A stretch of 64,000 nucleotides of DNA, taken from NCBI RefSeq assembly GCF_004798865.1, contig NW_025335440.1, positions 7,953,130 to 8,017,129 of the forward strand, read 5' to 3'. The stretch's first letter is position 1; each line of letters starts with the position of its first letter. Position numbers and translations under genes: made by a program. Shown piece by piece: positions 1-11,305 of the stretch. A model generated the notes under the pieces. It saw nothing but the letters and a program-made list of their open reading frames with translations, was not told where the DNA came from and searched no databases. The stretch is from Varanus komodoensis (taxonomy: Eukaryota; Chordata; Lepidosauria; Squamata; Varanidae).

Positions 1-1984
1 AAATAATATAGATATTCTACATTGTTTATATTTTATGGATTTCAATTAATTTTAAACTACTTATACTTAAAGCAGTTTAAAATATTTATTCCTATTATAA
101 TATTGTGACATTTTATGGACTTTTTAATGCATTACTAATTTTTGATGTAATGTACAGAACCCAGAGAGCCCTACCTTGGGCTATAGGCTGCAGAAGGTTT
201 ACCAATAGAGAAATAAATACCTTCAGCGTGCCCTCAGTTTTTCCGCTACGAAGGCTGAACTCAGCAGAGAGTACAGCTAAGCAGGTTGCTGATTCAGCAG
301 ATGAAATTCAGTTTTTTCAGCCTCCCAACAGTTCCCCTGTGTTACTGGCCTGGACTGGAATTGTCTTCCAGCAGCCCGCTTCACCCTCCAACTGCCCCCA
401 CTCCTGAAACAGAGCTCCCTTTTCAAAAATGCCAGAAGTCTGGTAAGGATGGGGAAAACCCACATCTGCGAGCATCCTCAAGGGAGATGGCTAAATCGTT
501 TGCTTCTACAGTGCGCCAACCATTGAGATGATCGTGCTTCTGATGGCCCCCCCTTGGACCTTCACATGGGCATGAGGGTCTCTCAGTTTGCAGAAGAGTG
601 TCTGCATGTGGGTTTTTAATGTATTGATTTCTTTTGCCAGCTCTGTCTTACTCTGCACTTTTTAATCATTTCTTTTCTGTTGTCATTCAGACAAGCAACT
701 TCGATGGTCTCAAACTGTTTTGTTGTTTTAATTCCAGTGTTGCAAGTAGCAGAGTAAATCAACAAAGCTTCAGCACCCAGCATCCTCCAAAATCCATCGC
801 AATGCTCAAGTCCTTACCTGATTGTAAATTGTGGGGTTTTTTTTCTTTTCTTTTCACAAGAAAGCCTGCACACAATTCACTGCATATTTTCCAAAATGTG
901 CATCAGTTACCTGCACCCTCAAACGATATGCTTTCTTCTTGATGAAAGCGTGTTTGTGTACATCTTTCAAAAGCAAACCTTTCTCCCTAGGTAAATCCTG
1001 ACCAAAAATAAACTAAAACGAATTTGACATTGATTCCTACATTCAAAGCTGTGGGACCAGGTGCAGGACAAAACAGAAATGCTTTACACAGCACAAAAGC
1101 AACCTGTGGCTGACATGCTTACGGTGAGTTTCCAACCCACCAGCCACGACGCTCCACATGTTTTGGAAAAGGTCCTTTTGATTGAAAAGAAATTCTAAGA
1201 AAACATGTCTTCCCCTGGAGAAATGACCATGCACAGGTTTCGGGGTGTTCTAATTGCCTTACTTACAAGGTGCCCAGAAGTGGGCCTGAGTGTTCCATCT
1301 TTCATGCACAATTAACTTTTTGGCACCTTCCTGAACTTTGCACACTTCAGTGCAAGCCCATGGGAAGACGACGTGAGTTTATTTCTCCTGCAGGACTTGC
1401 TCAGCTCGGGAAGTTCACACAGCCCGGGAAGCTGAGGAGCGATCGAGAGAGTTGCCGTCAAAAGACACACACACGCCATTCTTGCAGTAATTCGCTCACC
1501 TTGCCAACTCTGCCAAAGTAAATCCAAAATAAATTGTGAACTATTCTGAGAATGAGGATAGTTCCTTTTCCCCGGAGCTGGATGTCAGGTTGCAGTTGTC
1601 CTGTGGGACCTGACTGCCTTCTGCTTCTCTTTCTTATGTGTGGCCCCAGCTTAGCAAGCGAGCTGAGCGGAAGTCCACGAGTGCTTGCGAGCATCAGCAA
1701 AGCTCTCGTGCAGCCAGGCAACCTTCCTCCACAACACCCACAAGGCCTGCAAATCTCGTGTGAGTAGAGGGACTCCCCTTGTGGATTTGGTTCCTGGTGG
1801 ACACCCACACACACACTGAGTCTCAAGGCAGACTTAGAGTTGCAAGAAAGTGGGTCGGTGTCCAGGGAGCCAAGCCAAGGAAATCTAAAGGATTCCTGCC
1901 TCTAAAGTTAATTCCTCACACATCTGCTAGATGTATTCCCGTCCCCCTCACTCATGGTTCAAGGCTTCCAGGAATGTAGAAGTT
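1..1984. other. unannotated single-copy sequence
   Basis: AT-rich for the first 170 bases, then mixed composition. The open frames here are short and show no recognisable domain, and I recognise no repeat family. Confidence 0.4.
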
Positions 1985-2452
1985 TTCTAAGCAGCTATAC
2001 TGGAGCCGGTTTTCCCAGTTGCAATGTCTGGCTGTGAAAGCTGGACCATAAGGAAGGCTGAGCGCCGAAGGATTGAGGCCTTTGAATTGTGGTGCTGGAG
2101 GAGACTCTGCGAGTCCCTTGGACCGCAAGGTGATCAAACCGGTCAGTCCTAGAGGAGATCAACCCCAACTGCTCTTTCGAAGGCCAGATACTGAAGAGGA
2201 AAGTCAAACACTTTGGCCACCTAATGAGAAGGAAAGACTCCCTGGAGAAGAGCCTGATGCTGGGAACAATTGACGGCAAAAGAAGAAGGGGACGGCAGAG
2301 GATGAGGGGGCTGGATGGAGGCACTGAAGCAGTAGATGTGAGCTTATAGGTGGACTCTGGGGGATGGTGGCGGACAGGAGGGCCTGGAGGAATGTTGTCC
2401 ATGGGGTCATGATCGGTTGGGCATGACTTTGTGACTAACAACAACACACTGA
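1985..2452 (+). mobile_element. BovB (RTE-clade) LINE, 5'-truncated 3' end
   Basis: The plus strand matches the 3' part of BovB/Bov-A as I remember it: a run reading 'gctgtgaaagctggaccata' near 2032, then the end of the ORF2 protein (ESWTIRKAERRRIEAFELWCWRRL), the 'ctttggccacctaatgagaa' block near 2211, the 'gatgctgggaacaatt' block, and an end near 'catggggtcatgatcgg' followed by 'taacaacaacac'. The ORF2 remnant has stops and shifts, so it is inactive. BovB is common in squamates and ruminants and is the standard example of horizontal transfer between vertebrates. The 5' limit is approximate. Confidence 0.85.
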
Positions 2453-2873
2453 AACCAAAACTGCACTGGAGACACAACAGCCCTTGGAAATTCAATGTTG
2501 GGAATATCTTGGGGAAGGTTCAAAGCCAAGAACAACTTTTACTGCTCAACCCTCAATGACACTTTTCTCAGAGAAGTTTTGCCTCTTTTCCTAGCCCCCT
2601 AGAAGTGAAAGACCCATTTGTCAATTTTTCTCCATTGTTTTCTCCATAATTGTGAGTCTGACCACACATGTGAGGAAAGTCTTCTCCCCCACATGCCCAT
2701 GCAGTGCCAAGACCAACGCTAGGTATTGTGGAAGGTGTAAAATGAAGACCGGGGTGGAAACATTATTTTGGGAACGACATAAACCAGCAAAACTCTCCAG
2801 TAATGGCAGCACAAAGCAAGAACAAAACACACAAAACCCTTCAGGGAGGGAAGCAGCTGCACCACAAAACCTG
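2453..2873. other. unannotated single-copy sequence
   Basis: Lies between the BovB tail and a CR1 insertion. No gene or repeat is recognised. Confidence 0.4.
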
Positions 2874-2881
2874 CAAGAAAT

Positions 2882-3507
2882 ATGTGATGCAGCGGACAAG
2901 AGGGTGAACGCCACACTTGGATGCATAGCCAGAAGTGTGGCTTCTAGATCAAGAGAGGTATTACTACCACTCTGCACGACTCTGGTGCACCCGCAACTGG
3001 AGTATTGTGCTCAGTTTTGGGCCCCTCATTACAGGAAGGATATAGCCAGGCTGGAGTCAGTGCAGCGTAGGGCCACAAGGTTGCTGGCCGGTTTGCAGGG
3101 GAAGCAATATGAGGCGAGACTGAGGGAACTGGGTCTCTTCAGCCTGGAGGAGACTCAGAGGGGATCTGTTGGCGACATACAGGTACATGAGGGGGCATCA
3201 CACGGAGGTGGGTAGAGACCTGTTCTCCCCTGCAGAGGAAGGCAGGACGTGCTCCAACAGAGCCAAGCTCAGGGAACTAAGGTTCGATTTGGATGCCAGG
3301 AAGCACTTCCTGACAGTTGGGACCCCGAGGGTGTGGAATGGGCTTCCACAGGAGGTCGTTGAGGCCCCATCGGTGCGGGTGTTCAAGGATAGGCTGGACA
3401 TGCACATGGTGGGCCTGTCGTGAGCGGGGCCAGCTGGAGCCGGGGGTCAGACCAGATGACCCGGGAGGCCCCTTCTGACTCGCTTAGTCTCTATGTTCCT
3501 ATGCTTC
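2882..3507 (+). mobile_element. CR1 LINE, 5'-truncated, with 8-bp target-site duplication
   Basis: The plus strand encodes the C-terminal end of CR1 ORF2: a VHPQLEYCAQFWAPHYRKDI block, then QRRATRLLAGLQG, then [13 protein letters not shown]. After a frame change it continues with HFLTVGTPRVWNGLPQEV. The 3' end is the CR1 tail (cttctgactcgcttagtctctatg). The word 'caagaaat' occurs immediately before the body (2874-2881) and immediately after it (3508-3515), which fits a target-site duplication. The copy is truncated at its 5' end and the reading frame is shifted near 3170, so it cannot be active. Confidence 0.93.
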
Positions 3508-3515
3508 CAAGAAAT

Positions 3516-5489
3516 TGAGCTCCCCTTGAGAAACTGTTGGAGAATTTCTCCATATCCCCTGAGAAAATGCAGTGCAATCCGTCCCACCGATGCGTCTGTC
3601 CACAGATCGAGTCGGGCACTGAGAGAGCCTCCGGCACAGGGCTCTTCCCCGCTCTGCCCAGCCGCGATCCCCCAAGGTCTCCGCTCTTCTGCAGAGACGC
3701 CTTTTGACTGGCACTCCATCAGCTCCGTGCCCTCCCTTGCCCCTCCCTCTATCCTCCCCAGCTTGTGTTTACCTCACTGGCATTCACAGTGTTCTTTCAC
3801 ACCCTGTGATTAGCACACAGGAGCTTCGCTCTCAACTTCCTTTCCGAGACGGAGTTATCATACTAATCACAGCCTAGGTGGGAGCCATTTATTATCTGTG
3901 CACTCCAACCTTGAACCACTACAAAGGAAACCGCGGGAAGCATGATTCTTCATGCCAAAGATCCACCTGATTGAATTATTACTGGCAGTTAAAAACACCT
4001 GCATTGCAGTCAGCTTTCACATTCGGTTAAAAAAAATAATACACCCAAGGCAGCACTGTGCATCATGGACCAAATGGTTCCCGAGTGCCTTTTGTAGCCA
4101 GTTTAAAGAGGACAGCTGTGCAGAAGGGTTTGGCTTTCATTTCTCCGGTAATGTGGTGACTCCGTTTTGTTTCCCTGTCGCAAAAACAGCTCGGCAGCAG
4201 CCAGAGAGGCCCTGTGAGAGCAACACTGAACAAAACATGGCAAAGAGGATGTGGGGATAATCCGTGAATGTCACCGTCCATATAATTCCCCCCGTCTCCC
4301 TCCCCACCCAATCCTAAGAGAACAAAAGGTTATAGTAAGCAATGTGTGGCTTGGTCCAACTCAAAAATCCTACTCTTTTCTGCCCCACCTTCATCATAAC
4401 CCCCATCGCTTTGCTGAGCGCTGAGATGCTCACCTTCTTTGTCATCCCTCTCCCCACGGCTAGTCCCAGAGGGCTGTGGCTGCTCCAGCTATCAGCCAAA
4501 GAAGGGATGGGCCACTGGGTCCTGCCAGCGTCCTCCACTTCCATTCCTGCAACTGATGCATGGTTGGAGCTCCATCATGGAGCTGGCCCCTCCTCTCTTT
4601 CCTCCTGGCTCTCAAGGGCAACGCAAGCCTTGGAGTGCAGCTCCTTTATTGAAATGGACAGTGCGAACTCTAAATAGCCTTCCACAAAGTTGAGGGAGAA
4701 GCGTCTGCCCATGGAAAGAGCTGGATCCAAACGAGAATCTTCTGCTCTGGCCCTCTCTTTCGGGAAAGCTTCTGAGCTCACCTTCAGGGTGGCTCTTACT
4801 GCTTGAGGGCAAGCCAGTGGGAAGGCCAGAGACCTCTGACTGGCAGCTCATTTCTCCCATTGCCTCCCGTCTGGGTCAAGAAACGGGTCTCGCATCAGCT
4901 CCCCAGTCCATCCCGAAAACCCTTCTGTCCCTCACCCTTCCACTCTTCCTGAAAGGTTTTGCTCAGAAACCTTGACACTTCAAGGTCCTCGACCCCCTTT
5001 GCACCTCCACCTCTTCCTCAGAATTGCGGTTTGCAACAGAAGGCCTCCCTTCTACCCGGGAACTTAGCTATTCTTGCAGTGTGCAAGCTGCATGAATAGG
5101 ATAGCGTGAATGCAATGCTTTAAAGGGTTCTTACCAGAGGAAGCAGCACAGCTGCAACGACACAAGTGTTCCAGGGGATGGTCATCTTGACAATCAGTCG
5201 AACTGCCGTCTTCAACAAAGGGACTTAATGCTTTTGCTGAGTGCTGCGTGCAAAATGGCCAGAAAGCTTTATTCCGAGTTCTTGAAATCTCTGAGGAAGA
5301 AGAAACGCAAGACATGTGACAAAGGCAATAGGTGCAGGGACAGCGAAAGCAAAGGGGAAAGCAACAGAATGCGGGCAAACAGGAAACATGGAAAATCATG
5401 AAAAATCCTATTGATTGGGAAGAAGTACAATGGCTCATACAAAAATTTGTCCAGTCTTTGGAAACACTGTATAACCATCACATTTGACC
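3516..5489. other. unannotated single-copy sequence
   Basis: No known repeat or coding exon recognised. The part at 3830-3930 is low in simple repeats and holds two RUNX-like words (aaccac near 3915 and aaaccgcgg near 3928), so regulatory use is possible but unsupported. Confidence 0.35.
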
Positions 5490-5498
5490 AAGAACCTG

Positions 5499-5835
5499 AT
5501 AAAAGGTAAAGGTCAAGGTTTCCCCTTGACATTGCGTCCAGTCATGCCTGACTCTTGGGGGTGCTGCTCATCTCCGTTTCCCAGCCGAGGGAGCCAGCGT
5601 TTGTCCGCAGACAGACTCTGCGGTCATGTGGCCAGCATGACTAAACACCAAAGTGCACGGAACGCTGTTACCTGCCCACCAAAGGGGTACCTTTTCATCT
5701 ACTTGCATTTGCATGCTTTCGAGCTGCAAGGTTGGCAGGAGTTGGACGGAACAACGAGAACTCGCCCCGTTGTGCAGATTCGAACCGGCGACCTTTCGAT
5801 CAACCAGTCCAGCAGCTCAGTGGTTTTTGTTAAAC
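5499..5835 (-). mobile_element. tRNA-derived SINE (left copy, lacks the extreme head)
   Basis: Widespread squamate SINE read on the minus strand. The tRNA-like box B is 'ggttcgaatctgcac' (complement near 5775-5790), and the body contains the 'gtcatgctggccacatgacc' block. The tail reads 'aacctttacc'-like on the minus strand. The family's leading bases (agggatgcaggtggtgcagt in the right copy) are missing. Confidence 0.85.
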
Positions 5836-6011
5836 TGCTGCATGGAGCCACAGCCTTAATTGTGCTTCTAGTAGATTGTGGAAGGATACAATTTTTACCA
5901 GGAAAAAAAAGAATAACCCTTTTCTAATTATTTTAATTCTTCAGCAAAGAGTTAAGGAAGTCTTCTGGATTGTGTTTCCAGATGATGCTTTCCACATATC
6001 CAGATGGGAGG

Positions 6012-6367
6012 TATATAAGGTAAAAGGTAAAGGTTTCCCCTTGACGTTACATCCAGTCATGCCTGACTCTAGGGGGTGGTGCTCGTCTCCGTTTCCCAGC
6101 CGAGGGAGCCAGTGTTTGTCCGCAGACAGTCTCCGTGTTCATGTGGCCAGCATGACTAAACACCGAGGTACACGGAATGCTGTTACCTGCCCACCAAAGT
6201 GGCACCTTTTTACCTACTTGCATTTGCAGGCTTTCGAACTGCAAGGTTGGCAGGAGCTGGGACGGAGCAACGGGAACTCACCCCGTTGTGCAGATTTGAA
6301 CCGGCGACCTTTCGATCTACCAGCCCAGCAGCACAGCAGTTTAAACCACTGCACCACCTGCATCCCT
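6012..6367 (-). mobile_element. tRNA-derived SINE (right copy, full length)
   Basis: Same family and orientation as the copy at 5499-5835 and clearly similar along its length. The head on the minus strand is 'agggatgcaggtggtgcagt', then a box A-like 'tggtttaaactg' and box B 'ggttcaaatct'. The tail is the family's 'cctttacctttt' end. Transcribed by RNA polymerase III and mobilised by a partner LINE, as is known for this class. Confidence 0.9.
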
Positions 6368-6423
6368 AAGAACCTGCTATGTACATATGTATAAAGATTT
6401 TATTCATATTTGTTTGCCACCCC

Positions 6424-6424
<1 letters not shown>

Positions 6425-6503
<79 letters not shown>
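6425..6503. repeat. (AC)n(AG)n microsatellite
   Basis: Uninterrupted AC run passing into an AG run directly downstream of the SINE pair. Confidence 0.98.
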
Positions 6504-6506
<3 letters not shown>

Positions 6507-7187
6507 TCTCCTGCTAACAAACATGTCCAACAGAAACATCAGGAGATAATGGCGTAAGATCGTCCAGTGAGCTCTGGAGCTTTGCGCTCATTCTGCCCCC
6601 CAAGTCCAAAGCACTGTCCTCCTGGTCAGAGATGTGGGAGGGACACTTCCAGGTGTGATGGGTCCAACCCTTGCCCAGAGTCCCCCAAATGCGCAGCCAA
6701 AGAACCACCCCCTCCTTTTATCTCTCTTGACTCTGGTCATGGAGAAGGGTTAATTTCGCCCACCCCACTGCCCTGGATCGCCCAGTGCAGGGCAGTCCCT
6801 TGGGGGGCTGTGTTTTCAGTCTGGGATGGTTCAGGTGGCCCTTCACAAAGAGCCCTCTGGTGCTTCTCTCCTACATCCGTGGAACTGGGGTGGCCAGAAG
6901 TCCTGGCAGCTTCCAGAGGGTACTGCGAGCTGATGCCAGGCCTATATTCCACTCTTCTCTCCACGAAAGGTCCTTCCTGCCTCCTCCAGAAGTTGTTGCC
7001 CATGCTTGAAGAAAGATACGGATTACTTCGAATGACGGTTGTATTCTTTTCCTTGTGGGGAGGGCCAATAGTAGCTTTTCCGGGCTGTTGCTAAGGGAAA
7101 CAGTGCAAAGGAAGGGGTTAAACAGTGTCACGCCTGTCAAAAGCAGAGTTCCCAGGGATCACCAAGGCATCACTCAGTAAGGGCAAA
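6504..7187. other. unannotated single-copy sequence
   Basis: Open in more than one frame (for example 6567-7094), but with no recognisable protein family or repeat. Confidence 0.35.
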
Positions 7188-7655
7188 TGTTGCGACGTGC
7201 CATCGAGTCATCTCCAACACACAGGGGCCCAATGAATGAGTGCCCTTCAGAAGGTCCTGCTGAAGGACCTGTTCATAGAAACATAGAACCAGAGCGAGTC
7301 AGAAGGGGCCTCCCGGGCCATCTAGTCTGACCCCCGGCTCCAGCCGGCTCCGCTCACGACATGCCCACCATTGTTCAGCTCTTCCAAGTACAAAGCTATG
7401 ACTTCCTTGGTGGAGTCCATCCACCTCATGTTTGGTCTCCCTTTTCTTCTTCTCCCATTGACTTGTCCTGGTATGATTGTCTTTCCTTCTCATGATATGC
7501 CCAAAGTCAACAGCCTCAGTTTCACCATTGTTGCTTCTAGGGTAAATTCTGGCTTGATTAGGTCTAGGACCCACTTGTTCATCTTCGTTTTGTCCAGGGC
7601 ATTGACCAAAGCTCTTCTCTAACACCATATTTCCAATGCATCTATTTCATTGAAC
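7188..7655 (-). mobile_element. LINE 3'-end fragment (RTE/BovB-like, family uncertain)
   Basis: Two pieces, 7188-7275 and 7372-7655, line up as one minus-strand element common in squamates. Its plus-strand view runs from 'gacgtgccatcgagtc' through 'gacttccttggtggagtcca' and 'catgatatgcccaaagtcaa' to 'aacaccatatttccaatg'. The minus-strand translation contains VDFGHIMRRKDN, as in LINE ORF2 C-termini. A CR1 insertion splits it. I recognise the repeat but am not sure of its family name. Confidence 0.65.
7276..7371 (-). mobile_element. short CR1 3' end nested in another LINE, 6-bp target-site duplication
   Basis: About 96 bp of CR1 3' tail on the minus strand (plus strand: tagaaacatagaaccagagc ... 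cgctcacgacatgcccacca). It is flanked by 'tgttca' at 7270-7275 and 7372-7377, and the host LINE resumes directly afterwards. This copy is therefore younger than the LINE it interrupts. Confidence 0.88.
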
Positions 7656-8831
7656 ACAAAGGGAAATGCCTCAGTAAGAAATGAGGATGACAGCGATTTC
7701 TAAAACAGGAACAATAATTACATATTCTGATCTGTATGCAAATTTCTTTAATCCAAGTGGAAATACAATGTATCACACTCTGGTCAGGAAGATGGCGACC
7801 AGTTTGCTGTCCAGAGACAACTTGTTCAAAGATAACTTGAAATGGACAGCCTTCCAAACAAAAGTCATCTTCAAATTAAAGGTTGCCCCTTGAAGTTGAT
7901 CAAATGGACCAGTCTTTTCCCAAACAGCCCTCCAGATGTTTTGGGCTGCGGCTTCCGGCATTGCTGACCATGGACCCTGCTGGCTGGGGTGTGTGGAAAT
8001 GCTGCCAGTTTGAGTGCCGCCAGCCAAGGAATGTTGACATTAGAAGAATCCTTCCAATAAAGGACTGTTCTACGTAGAGGAAGACACAAGGCCACCTGGA
8101 CCCAGCAGTTGCTTTAAAGTCGGGAAGTGGAATGCAGTCCTTGGTCTCTTCCATCTTGTCTGTTTGGGCCTTTGCGTTGTTGGCCATCACTATAGCTGAG
8201 GAAGGCTGGGTGTTTTTTGATACAACCATGTGTGTTTTCCCCAGGAAATCACGCTTCGATTCTTGCAAAGGAAACAGAACCAAGAGCTGGGATAAATATA
8301 TGAACAAACAATCAGCAGGGGTGGCGGGACGGACACCATTCAAAGGTTCTTCAGTCTTCCCTCCTCCTCTAGACGGAACTGCCGCTTTTTGGCAAAACAT
8401 CGACACTTGAGAACTAAAATGCCTTGGAGTGACGAAGAACAAAACCACCGCATTACTCACCTTGTTACTGAACAGAGGAAGGGAAATGATTCAGAAATCC
8501 TTGGTCTGTGCTGTCGGTCTAGCCCTCTCCCAGCCCATCCTCCTCCGTCTCCCCAAGTCTCTTCCTCATTTGATCCATCATCCTCTTTGGACTGCAAAGT
8601 GGCCCCTGGATTCTCTCCAAGCAAATGGGGAATTTTGCCTGGCCTCTTCCAAGCTAGGCTAGCTTTTTCCGTGCATGTATCCTTCCATCAGGCGAGATTC
8701 ATGTGGTACAGGCAGTGCCAGTGCCAGGATTTTGAAGACACCCTCAATAGGCTTCCATCCTTCCACAAGTCTAATTTCCCATTGTTACTATTATCTTCTT
8801 TTCTTCATCTCTCACCATTACTAACATTTCA
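7656..8831. other. unannotated sequence with one hAT-like fragment
   Basis: Apart from the hAT-like piece at 7927-7995, no repeat or exon is recognised. Confidence 0.35.
7927..7995. mobile_element. hAT-type non-autonomous element fragment
   Basis: Contains 'ccctccagatgttttgggct' and 'gaccctgctggctggggtg', the near-palindromic core of an abundant sauropsid hAT-derived MITE. Only one half is clear. Confidence 0.6.
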
Positions 8832-9290
8832 CAGAATCATAGAACAGTAGAGTTGGAAGGGGCCAAGAAGGCCATCCAGTCCACCCCCTGCTGTTGCAGG
8901 ACACCACGTCACACCATCCCACTCAGGTGGCTGCCCTGTTCCCCCTTGAATATTCCCAGTGTGGGAGAGCCCTGTGGTTCTACTGACATATTACTCTGAC
9001 AATGAGGAAGCTTTTCCTGATGTCCAGCCTGAACCTGGGTGGTTGCAGCTTGAATTGATTATTCCGCGTCCTACCCTCTGGCATCAGCAAGAAGAGATCT
9101 TGGCCTTCCTCTTTGTGGCAGCCTTTGAGGTCCTTCTAGAGGGATCTCATGTCCCCTCTTAGTCTTCTCAAGGCTGAACATGCCCAGTTCTCCCAGTATC
9201 TCCTCATGGGGCAGTGTCTCCAAACCCTGGATCATTTTTGCTGTGCTCCTCTGGCCCCTTTCTAATTTGTCTACTTCTTTCCTACCAGCC
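8832..9290 (-). mobile_element. CR1 LINE 3' fragment, older or different subfamily
   Basis: On the plus strand it begins 'agaatcatagaacagtagag', the complement of a CR1 terminal repeat with ATTCTATG units. It continues with 'ttggaaggggccaagaaggc' and ends in the complement of an ORF2 segment (minus-strand residues FSLEKTKRGHE, then QGLETLPHEEILGELGMFSL further upstream). It differs clearly from the CR1 copies at 2.9, 7.3, 20-24 and 55.8 kb, so it is a separate subfamily. Confidence 0.85.
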
Positions 9291-11081
9291 AGTTATCAAG
9301 TCAACCACGGTGTCTCCTGCTCTCCCTTCTCACCATCCCTGTTGCCTGGGCCAGAGAACGAAACTGGTGAGCCGCTTTCCATGGCCCTTCCGGGCAACTC
9401 TTTTCCACGAGCGCCTGCTGGGGTTGTCCTCCATAGGAGCCAGTGAAGCCTGCCTTGCCTCCAGCCCTGGACTCAGTCTGGTCACAAGGTGCCTACTCAA
9501 TGTACTGTTCGACCAGTGGGGCATCCACTGGTTTATTAAGACGATGATAAGGAGCTCAGCTTCCTTCTCGCGAGACCACTTTCCTGCTCCGAATGTCCGT
9601 TTCCCAGCCTTTGGTCTTGTGATACTCCGGTTGTGGCGTGGTGTGTGCAGGGGAGGCAGCGAGCCACGGGGTGTGAAGCCAGGCAAGTGGAAACCCTGCT
9701 CAGTGGGCCTTCAGGGTTCACGTTGTGAGCTTGAAACGCCTGCTGATGGGCAGGCGCTGCCCTCTGCCCTCCCAGGGACCAATGAGAACTGCAGGGGAGT
9801 GCAAAGCTCAGCCTCGCAGGCTGCACTGGCATTAGCCTCTGAAGCGCATCTCCTGATGGAGAGAAGCCCTGACCTCTTCTGCAGTTTTAGCCTGCAGGAG
9901 GGTGCGGACCATGTGGATTCGGGCTGGCCTCAGATGCTCTGCTGCCTGCAGAAAGGAACAAGACGGTGCTGTCCTCGCACCCCCTGGGCCTGGGGGCTAC
10001 GCTGCTGTGGTGGGAGGGGCTGAGGGCCAAGGGGGCGTGGCCAAGAAGACCAGTCTATCGTAGCTTAAAACCCTTCCTAATGTGGCAGAGGAAGGGCGGT
10101 TCAGCCTCGGAGGGCAGAAGTCTATGCGGGCTTAGCAGAAAATCGTCCGATGGCTCTGGGAAAGCCTGAGGCAGGGGATGCTGCGAGTTGTAGGGTTGGA
10201 CCCTTAGAATGGGGTGTGGAGGACACACAGAAGCTGAGGAACCATCAAATGGTTTGAGGAAAGGTGTTGAGCCCAGAGCTAAGGGACCTTGTTTGGAGGC
10301 GGAGGGAATTCACTGGGTTTCCTCGGACCAGCTCCCCGGTCTCTGCTTCCTCTTCTCTCTGGCCTACGTCTGCCTCCTGTCAAGGATTCACATGGACGTC
10401 CGGTTGGAGACAAATCCACACGCCACCTGTGTGCCCACTGGGCAAGCCGAGCTGTCCTTCTGCACAAGTGACTTGCAATCTTTGTGTACTTTGTGCAAAG
10501 GATGACATACTTTTGCAAAGAATTATGCACTTTGCTTACTTTGCTCGAGAAACTGCTCCCGTTCCCGAGTGTTTGAGGAACTGCTCTCGACTCCGCTCGC
10601 TTCCTGGCCGGGGCCAAGCATGGCAAAGGAGTCCAGTGGGTCCCGGAGGGTCAGATTCCACCCTGAACTTCACATTCCTAGCTGTGGGAAAGCGGACAGA
10701 CATGTGGCGCCCCCCAGGGGCAACTGTGCCCAACTCCCGATTCCAAACCCTTCACTGTAGTGCTTTTGCCAAGAAGTGGAGGAAGATTTCAAAGGCAGGA
10801 GTGGGAGAGCGACAAAGCTGAAAATGGAAACTCCCCCTGCACAGCTCCCCCAACTTAAGACAGGTTTATCTTTCTGCCTCTGCTGCCAGGCAGCACTGTC
10901 CCCCCCCCCCCCACACCACCCTCACTTGCCCCCCAGTCAGAACATCGGGAAAGGGAGAACTGGGAGGAGTATGCAGGAAACGGGAACATGATTCCCACTT
11001 TTGCATTTTTTGGACCTTTATATTGGGCTCTGGATAGCCAGTTGGTTACAGGAGCATATCCATGCACATACAGGAGAGCCA
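9291..11081. other. unannotated, moderately GC-rich sequence
   Basis: Long open frames occur (9214-10023 and 10264-10821) but they overlap one another, resemble no known protein, and the first begins inside the antisense of a CR1. A C run lies at 10902-10911. Confidence 0.35.
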
Positions 11082-11305
11082 GTATGGCCTAGTGGTTAGA
11101 GTGCTGGACTGGGACTCAGGAGATCCGGGTTGTAGTCCCCACTCAGCCTTGAAGCTCACTGGGTGACTCTGGGCCAGCCTGGACCCTCAACCCCACAGGG
11201 TCGTTGGAAGGACACACAGGACAGGGAGAAGAGGAAGATTATTTAAGCTGCCTTGGATTTCTTTCAGGGCATAAGGCAGGGTATAAATATAATGAATAAA
11301 CACAT
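11082..11305 (+). mobile_element. tRNA-derived SINE, full length
   Basis: Head 'gagccagtatggcctagtgg' with box A-like 'tagtggttagagtgctgg', box B 'ccgggttgtagtcccc', then the body 'cactgggtgactctgggcca'. The tail passes through 'taagctgccttgga' and 'gcagggtataaat' to an 'aatgaataaa' end. The same family recurs many times in this window. Confidence 0.92.

Larger units (their letters stand above)
5490..6376 (-). mobile_element. composite SINE-spacer-SINE block bounded by a 9-bp direct repeat
   Basis: Two copies of the same SINE, both on the minus strand, flank about 180 bp of unrelated DNA. The word 'aagaacctg' lies directly outside the tail of the left copy (5490-5498) and directly outside the head of the right copy (6368-6376). 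Neither SINE has a matching direct repeat on its inner side. The simplest reading is a single retrotransposition of a read-through transcript that started at the right-hand Pol III promoter. Chance matching is the alternative. Confidence 0.5.

Noticed and set aside
9214-10023. 269-residue open frame
   Set aside because: It starts inside the antisense strand of a CR1 fragment and continues through GC-rich DNA; no recognisable domain.
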